DNA of 64,000 nucleotides from contig CM034607.1 of NCBI GenBank assembly GCA_020091685.1, positions 8,181,465-8,245,464 on the forward strand, in the 5' to 3' direction. Under the pieces are notes generated by a model that worked only from the letters and a program-made list of their open reading frames with translations, had not been told where the DNA came from and made no database searches. The stretch is from Lutjanus erythropterus (lineage: Eukaryota; Chordata; Actinopteri; Lutjaniformes; Lutjanidae). Within the stretch, counting starts at the first letter, position 1. Each line of letters starts with the position of its first letter. Below are positions 33,964 to 44,938 of the stretch, one piece after another. Both the position numbers and the translations under genes were made by a program.

Positions 33964-34433
33964 TGTCAAGTTTGAATGTTTAACAGTTTGGGTTTTTTAT
34001 AGTCACTTCCTGTTTTATTTTGGCATGTCTTCCCTTGCGTGCCTTTGTTGTTTTTACTTCCTGTCTTTGTCTGTTTTCCCACTCTTTTTGATCACTGATT
34101 ATTTTCACCTGGTTTCGATTGACCTTACCTGTGTCTTCTTATCTTCCCCCTCTCTAGTGTATTTAGCCGTGTGTCTTTTCTGTCTTCAGTTGCTTGTTCG
34201 TCCTCATCTGATTATCTTCACTCCTTGTGAATTTTTGCTTTGTGTATTTTCCTGATCTTTGCTTTTTGTGATTCTCCTGCTGGATTTTTTTTGGTTGCCT
34301 TTGTTTAACCTTTTGCCAGCTTTGTGAGTTTTTGTCTTTTGTTTCTTCATTGAACATTTGAACTCGACCACTCAGTCTTGTCGCAATCTGCATTTGTGTC
34401 CTTTCTCCTGTTCTTGGTTGACAAATTCTGACA
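33964..34433 (+). mobile_element. Solo LTR, Gypsy-like, about 470 bp (fossil)
   Basis: The element starts TGTCAAGTTTG and ends TTCTGACA (or at TTGACA, 34423). Shared phrases with the minus strand of 11306-11751 are extensive: TTTTTACTTCCTGTCTTTGT, CTGTTTTCCC, CTCTTTTTGATC, ATTATTTTCACCTG, AGTGTATTTA and CTGCATTTG. No target duplication can be recognised and no internal region is present. It is old. The 127-codon frame across it is not a gene. Confidence 0.65.
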
Positions 34434-34951
34434 GAATAAAGATACTAGCTAGCTAAGGGTACTAACAATTATTTAAGACACTGAGGTGATCAGCAAAATG
34501 CTTAAAACACTATATAGAGACCAAACAGTAAATACAATTAACAATATTTATCAAACTAACTGTAAAAAATTAAATAAACAACCTAAGGATGGGAAATCAC
34601 TAAGTTTGAGGGTGAAGGTAGTATTACTATAGTCGCTACATTGTACAAGTAGAGAATTACATGAACATCAAGTAATGCAACAGACAAAATACAGTACAGT
34701 TGTTTCAAATGCTTTTCAAATTACAGTAACCTACAAATTAAATTACTGTATAAATGTAAATACACAACTATACAGTACAGTCCTTTATATTAAATATAGC
34801 TATTGTAGTTTCGTTTCTGCATCTTGTTGGCCCATTTTTGAAAGCTTGTCATATAAAGCTTCCATGAGGATCCATTTTTCATCGAGAGAAAATTACTTTT
34901 TTTTTTCCCCTGTCATGATTTCAACATAAATCATTGCAAAGTATTCATGAG
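34434..34951. other. Noncoding DNA, no gene seen
   Basis: AT-rich unique sequence. No repeat recognised. Confidence 0.4.
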
Positions 34952-35598
<647 letters not shown>

Positions 35599-36194
35599 CA
35601 TGTGAGTTTGTTGCAGAATGATTCCGTAGCTTTTTAATCTATATAAGCGGTTGATCACTGTAGCTGTAATCACTATAAATGGTGTGCTGTGTATATCTAC
35701 TCACACACACACACACACAGGAAAATGAGTGACTCTGAATCTCATTTCTATTAGTAAACCAATGCTGCCAATGCATCTTAATATGAATTATATATTTCAT
35801 TCCAGCCCACAAACACTATAGATCAGATCGGATATGCTGACAGCTCTCATTGTCTAGCTCACCTGTGCCTCCAGTCATACATTTATTCCAGCGCTGACAC
35901 TGAATCACGGTGGAGTTAAAACTCAAAGACGGTCAGCGATGCACCTCGGCGCTCCGTGTCTGTGAAAACCCATTTCAGGAGCAAATAGAAAAACACAGCC
36001 AAAGATACACATCGGGATTAAGTTTCACATTGTTTATCGAGTGTTTTCATAGCTAATGAGATTTCATCAGGTGGGGGTGGGGAGAGGGACGGCTTAGGAG
36101 ACAGACCACAGTAGCCAGAATGTCAACTCTCTGTGTTGAATTAGCGCTTTGACAAAGTGGAAGTGGGGACGGGGACAGCTGTGGCGCCTGAGGA
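35599..36194. other. Noncoding DNA, partly repeat-poor
   Basis: A short (CA)n at 35702-35719. From 35820 to 36070 no repeat is seen, and TCATACATTTATTCCAGCGC and TTTATCGAGTGTTTTCATAG suggest possible conserved noncoding DNA. This is inference. Confidence 0.35.
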
Positions 36195-36345
36195 TGGAGC
36201 TGGGACTGATGGGAAGGTGGTTCACTGCTGCAAAAAAAAAAAAAAAAGAAAAGAAAGTAGAGAGGAAAAATGGCTGTCCCTCTATGCTGCTGTGTAAATC
36301 AGAGCAATGCAAATGACACTATTACTCCAAGCAAATAAATATAAT
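36195..36345 (+). repeat. Direct duplication, copy 1
   Basis: GGTTCACTGCTGCA, an A-run, GGAAAAATGGCTGTCCCTCT, GCTGCTGTGTAAATCAGAGC and AATGCAAATGACACTATTAC match 37556-37670 in the same orientation. The pair flanks the second 27-bp array. Confidence 0.7.
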
Positions 36346-36715
36346 AGTAGAAGGTACAAAACAAAAGACAATCAACTGGGAAAGTGGATTCGAATATGAA
36401 TGGAATTAAACAAGACTTTTTACATTTTGGAAGACCACGCCAAGGGAGGTACAGCCCATACCAAGGTTTTGTCAAGTCCCTTGGTGTCTCTTTCAGACAC
36501 ACAAGGTGTCTGTATGAGACACACTGGGCTTTCAGCAACTTCAGTGTTCAACATAAACCACTCACATCTGGTGACACACTATAAACAGTGAGTGCCTGTA
36601 TGGAGGAGGCGAGGTAGATGGATGGGTCAAACAAATAAAGACTTTTCAGCCTTTCTAAATTTTTATATTACATTATATTAGTTCCGTGACACACTTATTC
36701 TAGCCCAAACCATGA
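36346..36715. other. Noncoding DNA before minisatellite 2
   Basis: Contains an imperfect tandem of AGACACACAAGGTGTCTGTA-type words near 36495. Frames here are chance. Confidence 0.4.
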
Positions 36716-37540
36716 CGTTTCCCAAAACCTAATGACATAAGTTTGGTACCTACACCTAAGTGAGCAGTTTTGGGGTCTAAACCTAACCAAGTACTTTTTG
36801 GTGCCTAAAACTAACTGAGCAGTTTTGAAGCCTAAACCCAATTAAGTACTTATGGTGCCGAAACCCAACCAAGTAGTTTTGGTGCTTAAACCTTACCACA
36901 TAGTTTTAGTGCCTAAATCCAACCAAATACTTTTGGTGCTTAAACCTAATCAAGTAATTTCAGTGCCTAAACCTAACAAAGTATTTTTTATGCCTAACCC
37001 TAACTACATATGTTTGGTGCCAAAACCTAACAGAGTTTTGGTGCATAAATCTAGGCACTTTTGTCACTTAACCTTAATCAAGTAGCTTAAGAGCCCATAC
37101 CTAATCAGGTACTTTTGGTACCTAAACCTAGCCAAGTGCTTTTGGCATCTAAAGCAACAAAGTACTCTTGATACCTAAGCTTGGTTTTGGTGCCTTATCC
37201 TAACCAAGTAGTTTTGGTGCCTAAACCCAATCAAGCACTTTCAGTGTGTAAACCTGACAATGTGGTTTTAGTGCCTAAACCTAACCAAAAACATTTTGTG
37301 CCTTAACTAAGTAGTTTTAATGCCTAAACCTAACCAAGTAGCTTTGGTGCCTAACCCCAATCAAGTACTTTTAGTGCCTAAACCTGACCATGTAGTTTTA
37401 GTGCCTAAACCTAACCAAGTACATTTTGTGCCTTAACTAGGTAGTTTTGATGTCTAAACCAAACCAAGTATTTGTGGTTCCTAGACCTAACCAAGTAGTT
37501 TTGCTGACTAAACCTAACCCAACCGTTCTTCTCCTAAACT
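36716..37540 (+). repeat. 27-bp minisatellite array 2
   Basis: About 30 units of GTAGTTTTGGTGCCTAAACC plus TAACCAA, with the variant AAGTACTTTTGGTGCC frequent. It is the same unit as array 1, about 5.8 kb away. A higher-order block is visible: 37207-37330 and 37340-37450 share the order CCAATCAAG, ACCTGAC, TGTGGTTTTA/TGTAGTTTTA, AAACATTTTG/GTACATTTTG. The Lys-Pro-Asn frame over it is an artefact. Confidence 0.88.
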
Positions 37541-37555
37541 CAACCAAACATGTGG

Positions 37556-37670
37556 AAAGGCAGTTCACTGCACCAGCAGAAAGAGGGAGAAAGAAAAAAT
37601 GGCTGCCCCTCTTCACTGCTGTGTAAACCAGGGCGATGCAAATGACTTTATTACTCCTGGGAATGTAATT
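37556..37670 (+). repeat. Direct duplication, copy 2
   Basis: CAGTTCACTGCACCAGCAG, GAAAAAATGGCTGCCCCTCT, CACTGCTGTGTAAACCAGGG and GATGCAAATGACTTTATTAC align with copy 1 at 36195-36345. Confidence 0.7.
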
Positions 37671-38856
37671 CATACAATCAGTTGACTGGTGAACCGATGA
37701 AGATGCTATTTATAATAAGTGAGAATGACATTACAGTGTTGGATTGAGTTCTCTGCTTTCACTGAAGTGCAGCATGTGGCCCGGGGCTGCAGTTTATACT
37801 GTCATATTATTTAAAAAAAAATCACTTTTGTTTTCATGTTTGTAAAAATCAAACTGCATAAAAAGTGATTCCTGTTTACCCTTGAATGAACAATGTGTGT
37901 CCTGTTCCTTTCATTGTGACTCATGAGGCTCTACCTCGCTATGCAAAAAGGAGCTCAGAGAAGACGAACCACCCACTTCCACATCCCTTTGAGACTGTCA
38001 TCCCGAACCAAAGACTATTTTCTTGCTGCCAGTCATGCAGGGATAGCACTTCAAGGTCTGCCAAGGTTGAAAGCATAAGATGTGGCCGATGCAAGGAACC
38101 TCTGTCGCGCTTCTTTGTCGCTCCTGACAATATGTATAACCTTGCAATCTCCTTTAATTTCAGTATTACAAATGGGCAGATGCAGACATCATGCAGCACT
38201 GAATTTGTCACACAGTACACACTTTGAGAAAAGGTCACCGGAGCAGTCCTGTGATGTGCAAAGATCTGGATCTTTATTATAAGTGACAATGACATCAAGC
38301 TAAGTAATGAAATGGATGGAGGAGGCAGAGGGGGGGAAGGCAGAAGGACTGCTTGTTCATGTCACGGTCGTGTAAAAAGGGACTGTTGTGTGTAAGTTGT
38401 GTAAGGAATTGTGCAACAAGCCCTGAAGCAGAGGTTTTTCTTGCTTCCAGCGATACTGCTGCTGCAGTCTCTCAGCACATCACAGCAGCGAGGATCGATT
38501 TTAATGTAAGAACAGACTTTTGGAGCATAATTATTCTAGCAAGCTTCAAATAGAGAGAAACAATCACATGAAAAATGTAGGTCGCACATGACAATCTTGC
38601 AAATGCAGATCATTAATTCATTATTGTGATGTAGAGGCTGCTTTTGCAGTTGTGTCTAAATGCATAATTAATCAGCAGCATTGAAGCACTGGAGGAAATT
38701 TCAACTTAATGAGAGACAAAAAATGCATAAACAGAATTGAAATCAAATAGTGAAATGTGGAAAAATGGAAGAAAGGTGAAGACCACATCAGCAGGGTGTG
38801 TAAATACTGTAAAAATACATTTGTTTTAACTAGCGCACAGTATGTAAATTCTGTCA
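37671..38856. other. Noncoding DNA, no gene seen
   Basis: A pair of overlapping frames on opposite strands (37886-38227 plus, 37939-38298 minus) are each over 110 codons but show no known domain. At most one could be real and neither has splice or homology support. Confidence 0.4.
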
Positions 38857-39702
38857 GTAACAAAATACAGTTTGATGACATTGTGAAGCAGCATGGGATC
38901 ATGGGAGTTGTTAACCTGACTTTTAAACAACCACCATTGCAGGTGAAAATCTATCTGACATGACTCATGGATGAAATAATTTTTTGTTTGTTTCATTTAT
39001 TTGCGTTATGTTCACTCAAGTTCACAACTTCCTTCTTCACCCTCTGATTTCATCCAATGTATCCTGAGTTTTTCAGAAGTTATAGCAACTAGCAACTGGC
39101 AACATCAAGCATTGCCTTGAATAAAATATGGCTTTCTCTGCATTTGAAAAATCATTTGTGATAATGTATGTACACAACTAAACAAAATGTATAAGATAAC
39201 TAGAGTTTTTTAGAAAAAGTTACATATTATAGCTTTAAGGGTCTTGGCTGCCATAAAATTTTAAGCTGTATAAATTTAAAAAGACAATTTTTTTTCCAGC
39301 ATCAGCACAAAGACAACATGTGAAACTGCTCCCAGTGAATTTATTGAATTTAGTGTGCAAGCATAGGGACTTAAAGCTATAACATGTAACATTTCCACAT
39401 TAAAATGTGGAATCATATACATATTACATATTTTGTTGAGTTGTGTACTTACGTTATTCCCAGATGTTTCCAAAAATGTTCAAATAGAGTGAAATCCATT
39501 CAATTTATTCAAGGCTGCCTGGTGCTGCTATTACTAATGTAACATGAATTAATTACCTCATCCATGAACATGATTTCTGCCTGAGTCATGTTGGGTAGAT
39601 TTTCATCAGCTATGGCTGTGGTTTAAAAGTGAAGACAACAACTCCCATGATCCCATGCCACTTCACACCATCATTAAACTATGTATTTTACAATTGTTTT
39701 AA
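38857..39702. repeat. Long inverted repeat, arms about 330-385 bp
   Basis: The left arm (38857-39240) and right arm (39369-39702) are reverse complements with moderate divergence. Examples are GCATGGGATCATGGGAGTTG on the left against the inverse of CAACTCCCATGATCCCATGC on the right, and ATTATAGCTTTAAG against the inverse ACTTAAAGCTATAA at the inner edge. The spacer is 128 bp. It looks like two head-to-head copies of one teleost repeat that begins TTAAAGCTATAA. An RNA through it could fold into a long hairpin. Confidence 0.75.
39295..39345 (-). repeat. Short dispersed repeat shared with 46163
   Basis: CATCAGCACAAAGACAACAT then GTGAAACTGCTCCCAGTGAA is matched in reverse complement at 46163-46215. 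It lies in the spacer of the long inverted repeat. Confidence 0.6.
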
Positions 39703-40669
39703 TGGGAGTATCCCCCAAGTGGTAAAACCTACATATTGTGTTTAATTTAATACCTTTATACTGTATCTGTATACAGATGCATTGTCCATGCAGGTAACAC
39801 ATATTAATGCAAAGGGTGAATGTGATCACATCTAAAAATATTATCCAATACAGTATTCCAATACTGTTGCTAAAAGAAACAAGAACAACCCCTTAGTGCA
39901 ACCTACACCCTGAAAACAGCAAATTAATGCCTTGGACGCTAATGGTACGAACGTATACAAGCTAGCACTGGTTACCTTTTCTTTTGCAGTGATGTAGTCA
40001 TTCTAATTTCAGAGCTCACCTCCTGATGTGCAGATGTTTCACCAAAACAAGCTCTCTTTATTAATCTTTGTCCAGATATTCCTTCCTTTGTTATGCACAA
40101 ACGCACATTTTAGATTAATATTAAAATAATTATGCACCTTTAAATCTTCATCACTAAATGAGGTTTACACTTCAAAACTTTTTGTTGGGCTTGTCTTTTG
40201 ACCCACACACATTCCAGTCACCAGTCAACAACTACAGTCCAAAAGTATCTTTTTCAGAAGTAGTCGTAGTATTGACAGGCTAGCTAGCTAGCTAGCTGGA
40301 TTTCTATGTAGCTAAGGTTAGCGATTTTTCCTACCTGTAACATTAAAGTTTCTGGAACTTACTGGAAGGCAAACTTCACTGCACTGTAATGTTGTTCCTC
40401 TTTCGTGATTTTAAGACAAAACAACCCAGTAAAACTGTAATTTGATCCTTAACTGTAATGGAAAACAGGAAACTTTCTTACTTACTCCCTGAGCCTGGGT
40501 GTTAGAGACATATAGCAAGTTTTCATCGTATTTGTTTTCTTTAAACTATAAAAAAAAGAAGGGTCTCAGGTCTGAGTTTATACTCTCAAGCAATGCATGC
40601 TGGGAAATCTGTTAATATACTGATCATGTTTCATTGAACTCTGTACAGTACATCCATTCAAGCCATATT
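39703..40669. other. Noncoding DNA, no gene seen
   Basis: Unique AT-rich sequence. (GCTA)n of about 17 bases at 40282-40298. No gene. Confidence 0.4.
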
Positions 40670-40852
40670 TTCAAGTCAAAAGACTGAGTTAAAAGAACTT
40701 GTGTTCATAAGTTCTGTAAGTGTTCAAAAGTAAATACTAGAAATTTTAAGTTTAATTAACTTAAATAGATAAAACTTGTGCATTTGTATTAAGTTAATGA
40801 GAAATAGATTACTTAATTCCATTAAAGTCCTGATTCCTGACTTTTTACAGTG
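40670..40852 (+). mobile_element. Palindromic MITE fragment (TTTTTACAGTG end)
   Basis: TTCAAGTCAAAAGACTGAGTT to ACTTTTTACAGTG resembles the right part of the copies at 58811-59290 and 62673-63171. The left end is not found. Confidence 0.45.
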
Positions 40853-42235
40853 AATATTTTCAGGGACTCTGGTGGCCAGGATTTATTTGCAAACCAAGGT
40901 CTTGCTCCATAGTCTTCTTCCAGTAAAAAAGGAAGTCAAGCAGCGTGACAGCATTACACGGTTGGAGGGGATTGCTTTTCACACTCATGGACCTGAAGCT
41001 GAAATATGCAGGTGTACAAAAATCCAGCGAAGAAGAGGAAGAAAACACATTCTTTACCCCGTTGAGAATGGCTCTAAAACAAATATTAACCGAGAGAAAG
41101 AAGAAGCGAATTGATTTTGGCTGCGATATGCTAAAGCTAAAACTATTTTTAGCCTGTCAGATCAATGTCATACTGAGAAAAATCAATGGCTTTGGATTGC
41201 GTTCTCTCACAGTATACACGTTATTGATCCGTTGCCTCATGTCTGAGATACAAAAATTAGAATCTCTGGTTTGGATCAGAGGGTAACGGCGCCTGGTAGC
41301 ATTAGTGTTATGTCACACGGATCAAATAGTCACATTAAAGCATGGCATTGTCTCTGTTCTGCGGTGTATAATCGAGGATGGATAAGCCCTTGTCTTTCCT
41401 CGTCTTGGCTCTAGTTTCGCATGTTCTGTGCCGGTTCTCTGGAGACCGGCGGGCAGGGATGGCACCCCGCTGAGAGAATACTCCCATAAACCCCTCTGTG
41501 AGATCCCGTGCTTCTCCTTCATCCAATCTACTTCCCCCCCTAAACTACAGATGTGGGGAATTAAGAGATAAACAGAGTAGAAATAATCCAATTACGTCTA
41601 ATGGGCATGGCCACGATGGAAGCATCTGAGGAGGAAGAGCCTTGAATCCTCCCAAAGCCTGCTCTAATTACTGTAGCCGTGTAGCTGTGTTTACAAACAC
41701 ACACGTCCAAGGTGAGTTACAAAGTAAAGCGTGCAACATTTTACGGAGTAAGAAAGCAGCTCTCAGGCAGCCATGGTGAGAAAGTAAAGTGTAATAAGGA
41801 GTGTTTTTTTTTAATCCTCTGTATCTTTGCAGCATCTTTGTCTTGACTGTTGAGGCATGTTTGCACTGAAATGCGAATCGCTTCTTGTGAATCATATTTC
41901 TCCCCAGCACTTCTTCTGCTAACACCAAACTGGAAATGAAGAAAGAATCATGTTAAGTATGGAAAGACTGACCTAAGCTTTCCTGAAGTGGCTCAAATTG
42001 ATGGAATATAGCAAAACTGACATTTTGAGTCTTCAGCTAGAAGCTCAGTGAGGGTAGAGACAAATCTGGTGATGTAAAAGTAGAAAATTGTTCACTTCCT
42101 ATGACAGCTTGCACTCAAGCGCATGCATACTGTGGAGAGACGCCACTGCAGCGATAGTAGCTTGTTTCCTTTTGGTACCTCCCTGGATTTGTCAACACTT
42201 TAGAGGTGATTTTCCTGGTGAACCAGTAGTTTTTA
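40853..42235. other. Noncoding DNA, no gene seen
   Basis: From 40860 to 41300 two overlapping plus frames (80 and 113 codons) and one minus frame are present without domain or splice signals. 41330-41940 is balanced in composition and repeat-poor. No RNA gene recognised. Confidence 0.4.
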
Positions 42236-42355
42236 TTCATTCATTCATTCATTTTCTGTAACCGCTTATCCTGATGGGTCGCGGGAGGGCTGGAGCCCAG
42301 CTGACATTGGGCAAGAGACAAGTCACCAGTTCATCACAGGGCTATCACATGTCTC
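42236..42355 (-). mobile_element. L2-like LINE 3' tail fragment
   Basis: On the minus strand the sequence ends GGATAAGCGGTTACAGAAAA followed by (TGAA)n, a form typical of fish L2/CR1-like LINE 3' ends and their derivatives. On the plus strand it reads (ATTC)n, TTTCTGTAACCGCTTATCC, GGTCGCGGGAGGGCTGGAGC, CAGCTGACATTGGGC and CATCACAGGGCT, as in a very common teleost repeat. Only about 120 bases remain and no reverse transcriptase is near. Confidence 0.55.
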
Positions 42356-42745
42356 ATTGTTTAAAACACAAGAACAAATAACTTCTAACTTGACAAAAAA
42401 CTACTTGCAGACTAATCAACATTATGGACAACTAAGACTGTTTTAATTAAAGTTTGTGTTAAGCAATTTTAAATGTGTGTTCTAAGTTTGTCACACCACA
42501 GAAATGTGTTAACCACCCAGCCAAATTTGAATAATTAAAAAAAATCGCTAAGTATGTAAAATTAGGTCTCAAAATCATGAAAAAAGTATCAGTTTTTATT
42601 GGATATGTCCAGCCATGTTTGAGCCACAAGAGCCAGAGGATGGTGGTATGTGTTTTTTTTTTTGGTTTTTTTTTCCTGTGCTGTGCTTGGTTGCAGGAAA
42701 TGAAGTGAGCTGCTGGACTGATTCAGACTGAGAGAGTCGCTGAAG
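42356..42745. other. Noncoding DNA, no gene seen
   Basis: AT-rich spacer with T-runs near 42651-42673. Confidence 0.4.
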
Positions 42746-44164
42746 GTAAGTCGTGGGTGGGCGATACCAAGTAATTCAAGGCCAGAATCAATGAAATCTA
42801 TACCGATACTTTTTATTAATAAAAACGACTTATGTTTTTCATGTACCAGAGAGCGATGTGCTATAATGTATGAGGTGAATGCATTAATAGGTTTAATATG
42901 CCTACATGTTAGCATCCTTTCACTGTGTCACAAAAAGGTTTATATTTGAGCAATTTTTATCTGTTCTTTTTTTAATGAAGCTCAGCGTAAGTTCAATCAG
43001 GAAGACCTTCTATTACGCTGCCTTCATTCACAACTTTCCTTTACTCCGTCTCGCTCTTCCTATTCCCTCTAATCAGCTGTTGTGGGCGTTCACCTTCGTC
43101 TTTACTATCCAATCAGATTTTGCCACGGTCGCGATAGCCAGTCAATTTGCTGCCACCAAAACTTTAAATCGCCTCTGTCTTTGCTCCATCAGTTGTCATT
43201 CAGTCAGTCGCACGACCCTCCTCCACCCCTCTCTCCTCCAGTCATTAGACCCAGGTAGCAGAAGATGTTCACCTCGATCCTCCCTGACGTCCTCTCCTCC
43301 AGTCTTCAGGTCCAGGCAGCAGGAGTCCAGAGCCACTTCACCTCACCAGTCTCTGCTTTGCACCTCTTCTTCATCACCACCAGTGTCTAGACCTCGGGGG
43401 GTTCTCTTCACTACAGCTTCATCACCCCCATTTATATATGTGCATATTGTTTCACCTCAATGGGGTCTAACTGCCAAAGACTGTTCATGTTTCATATATC
43501 ATGCACGTGTCAATAAACCATTTTCTTTTACTCTTAGTCTCTCCTGATTGAAATTTATTTAGACATAATATTTCAATGGGATGAATATTTATTTTAATGT
43601 TAGATATTTAACTGGTCTGTTAAAAGCTACTGATGGGCAGTTACAGCTGAAAATGTAACATTAATCAATGATGAAGATCCAAGACTCTCTGACAAAGATT
43701 GTCAGTCAACTCTTTCTTTGTGTCGGGGTCTGGGTGTGGAGACATTCCCTCCTCCTCCCCCTCCACCAAGTTCTTTCTTGCGATGTTTTGTTCCGTGTTT
43801 GAACAAAGTTGAAGCGCTACCACTTTTATTCACAGCTGTAAATTATCTCCAAATGAATCTCCTCTTTCGCTCACCTGTCACGATGTGTCAGATCAAACTG
43901 GTCAGGGCGGCTGCGCGGGTGATGTGTGTGTAGTTTGAGTGCACACAGACACAGACAGCAGTGGAGGAGTAAAAAGAGCACATGCACAACCTTGTTTGCA
44001 CAGACAGTTCTGCTCTTTTATGAAATAAAAGCAGTAAAACATAGGAAAAAAACTGAAACGGACCCCTATTCGGGGGTCAAGCCTTTTGATGTCAGAATTG
44101 AGCTTTCAAAAAGAAGATGTATCGGAAGTATCAATATTTTGGGATCGATTCACCCACGCCTACA
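42746..44164 (+). mobile_element. Diverged hAT-like element, about 1.4 kb
   Basis: The left end GTAAGTCGTGGGTGGGCGAT and the inverse of the right end, GTAGGCGTGGGTGAATCGAT, pair as an imperfect TIR. CCGATACTTTTTATTAAT near 42801 and GTATCGGAAGTATCAATATT near 44119 fit the subterminal pattern of hAT elements with (C)GATA ends. No target duplication was recognised. The interior holds the promoter/poly-A-like unit listed at 43070. Confidence 0.4.
43070..43550 (+). promoter_or_regulatory. Promoter- and poly-A-like unit, origin unknown
   Basis: In order: a CCAATCAG box (43109-43116), a TATA-like TTTAAAT (43163-43169), a C/T-rich stretch of about 250 bases with near-repeats of TCCTCCAGTC(A/T)T and CAG(G)CAGCAGGAG, and AATAAA (43512-43517). 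This is the layout of an LTR or of a compact transcription unit. The longest frame of the window (42906-43547, 213 codons, Ser/Pro/Leu-rich) runs through it but shows no domain. I see no clear TG...CA limits or flanking duplication. Confidence 0.3.
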
Positions 44165-44745
44165 ATTCCTGTGTCAGTTCGTGGAACTTGAATAGTGTTT
44201 CAGGTCCACCCAAAAAAGTCCTGAGCACAGAAATCGTGAACAACAGTATTACAGTCTCTACAATTCAGTACTACATAGTTCTCAGTCTTTTAATATGTCT
44301 TAGTAATAGTATAATGTGTTTAGAAGAAAAAATCTGAATTTAGACAGACTTAACTATTATGGAGCAGCCCTACACTTAGGTAGACTGGTACGTTGAGCTA
44401 AATGGTAACATCATTATGCTAACATACAAACAATGACAAGGCTATAATAAAGCAATAAGTCCTGAGTGGCATGTTCTTGTTCTGAAATCACTGTAAAGAG
44501 GTTTTATAAAATAAACACACAGTGACAAAAATTCAATGATTTATTGATATCAGTTAATCGTTTTTCCACTAAGCAATGTAGCTCTTCAGTGAGATTTAGC
44601 AGAATGGTTGCCAAGCAAGCATCAACACAGAGACAAGGTAAGCTAGGTAAAGTTACATCAATACCTTACCATAGATACCATAAATGTTTTATTGTGTCCT
44701 TTCTCCAACTGCGATCGGTGAATCAGTGGATGATTGATACACGAG
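44165..44745. other. Noncoding DNA, no gene seen
   Basis: AT-rich unique sequence. Confidence 0.4.
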
Positions 44746-44749
44746 TTAA

Positions 44750-44934
44750 AGGTGGAGTAAGCAATGGGTGAAAGATCATTGATTTTCGAGGTCATCAGAT
44801 ACCAGTGCTTTGGGTTGTGTTGGTTGTTGAGTCTTCTTTTGTTGAGTGCCACTGACCCAAAACACTTGTATTTGACGACCTGGGAATGAGACTCAACAAT
44901 CAGCTACCTCTCTAAAGAACGGCTCACCCCACCT
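44750..44934 (+). mobile_element. piggyBac-like MITE, 185 bp, TTAA duplications
   Basis: The TIRs AGGTGGAGTAAGC and inverse AGGTGGGGTGAGC are immediately flanked by TTAA at 44746-44749 and 44935-44938. TTAA target duplications are the hallmark of piggyBac transposition. The element is short and encodes nothing. The 64-75-codon frames that cross it are chance. Its good TIR match suggests a modest age. Confidence 0.65.
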
Positions 44935-44938
44935 TTAA

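Noticed and set aside
37886-38298. Opposed frames of 113 and 119 codons
   Set aside because: They overlap almost fully on opposite strands, share no coding signal, and contain no known motif.
42906-43547. 213-codon open frame, the longest of the window
   Set aside because: Ser/Pro/Leu-rich with no domain, crossing a promoter/poly-A-like unit and a worn transposon, with no splice or start context. Length alone is not support.
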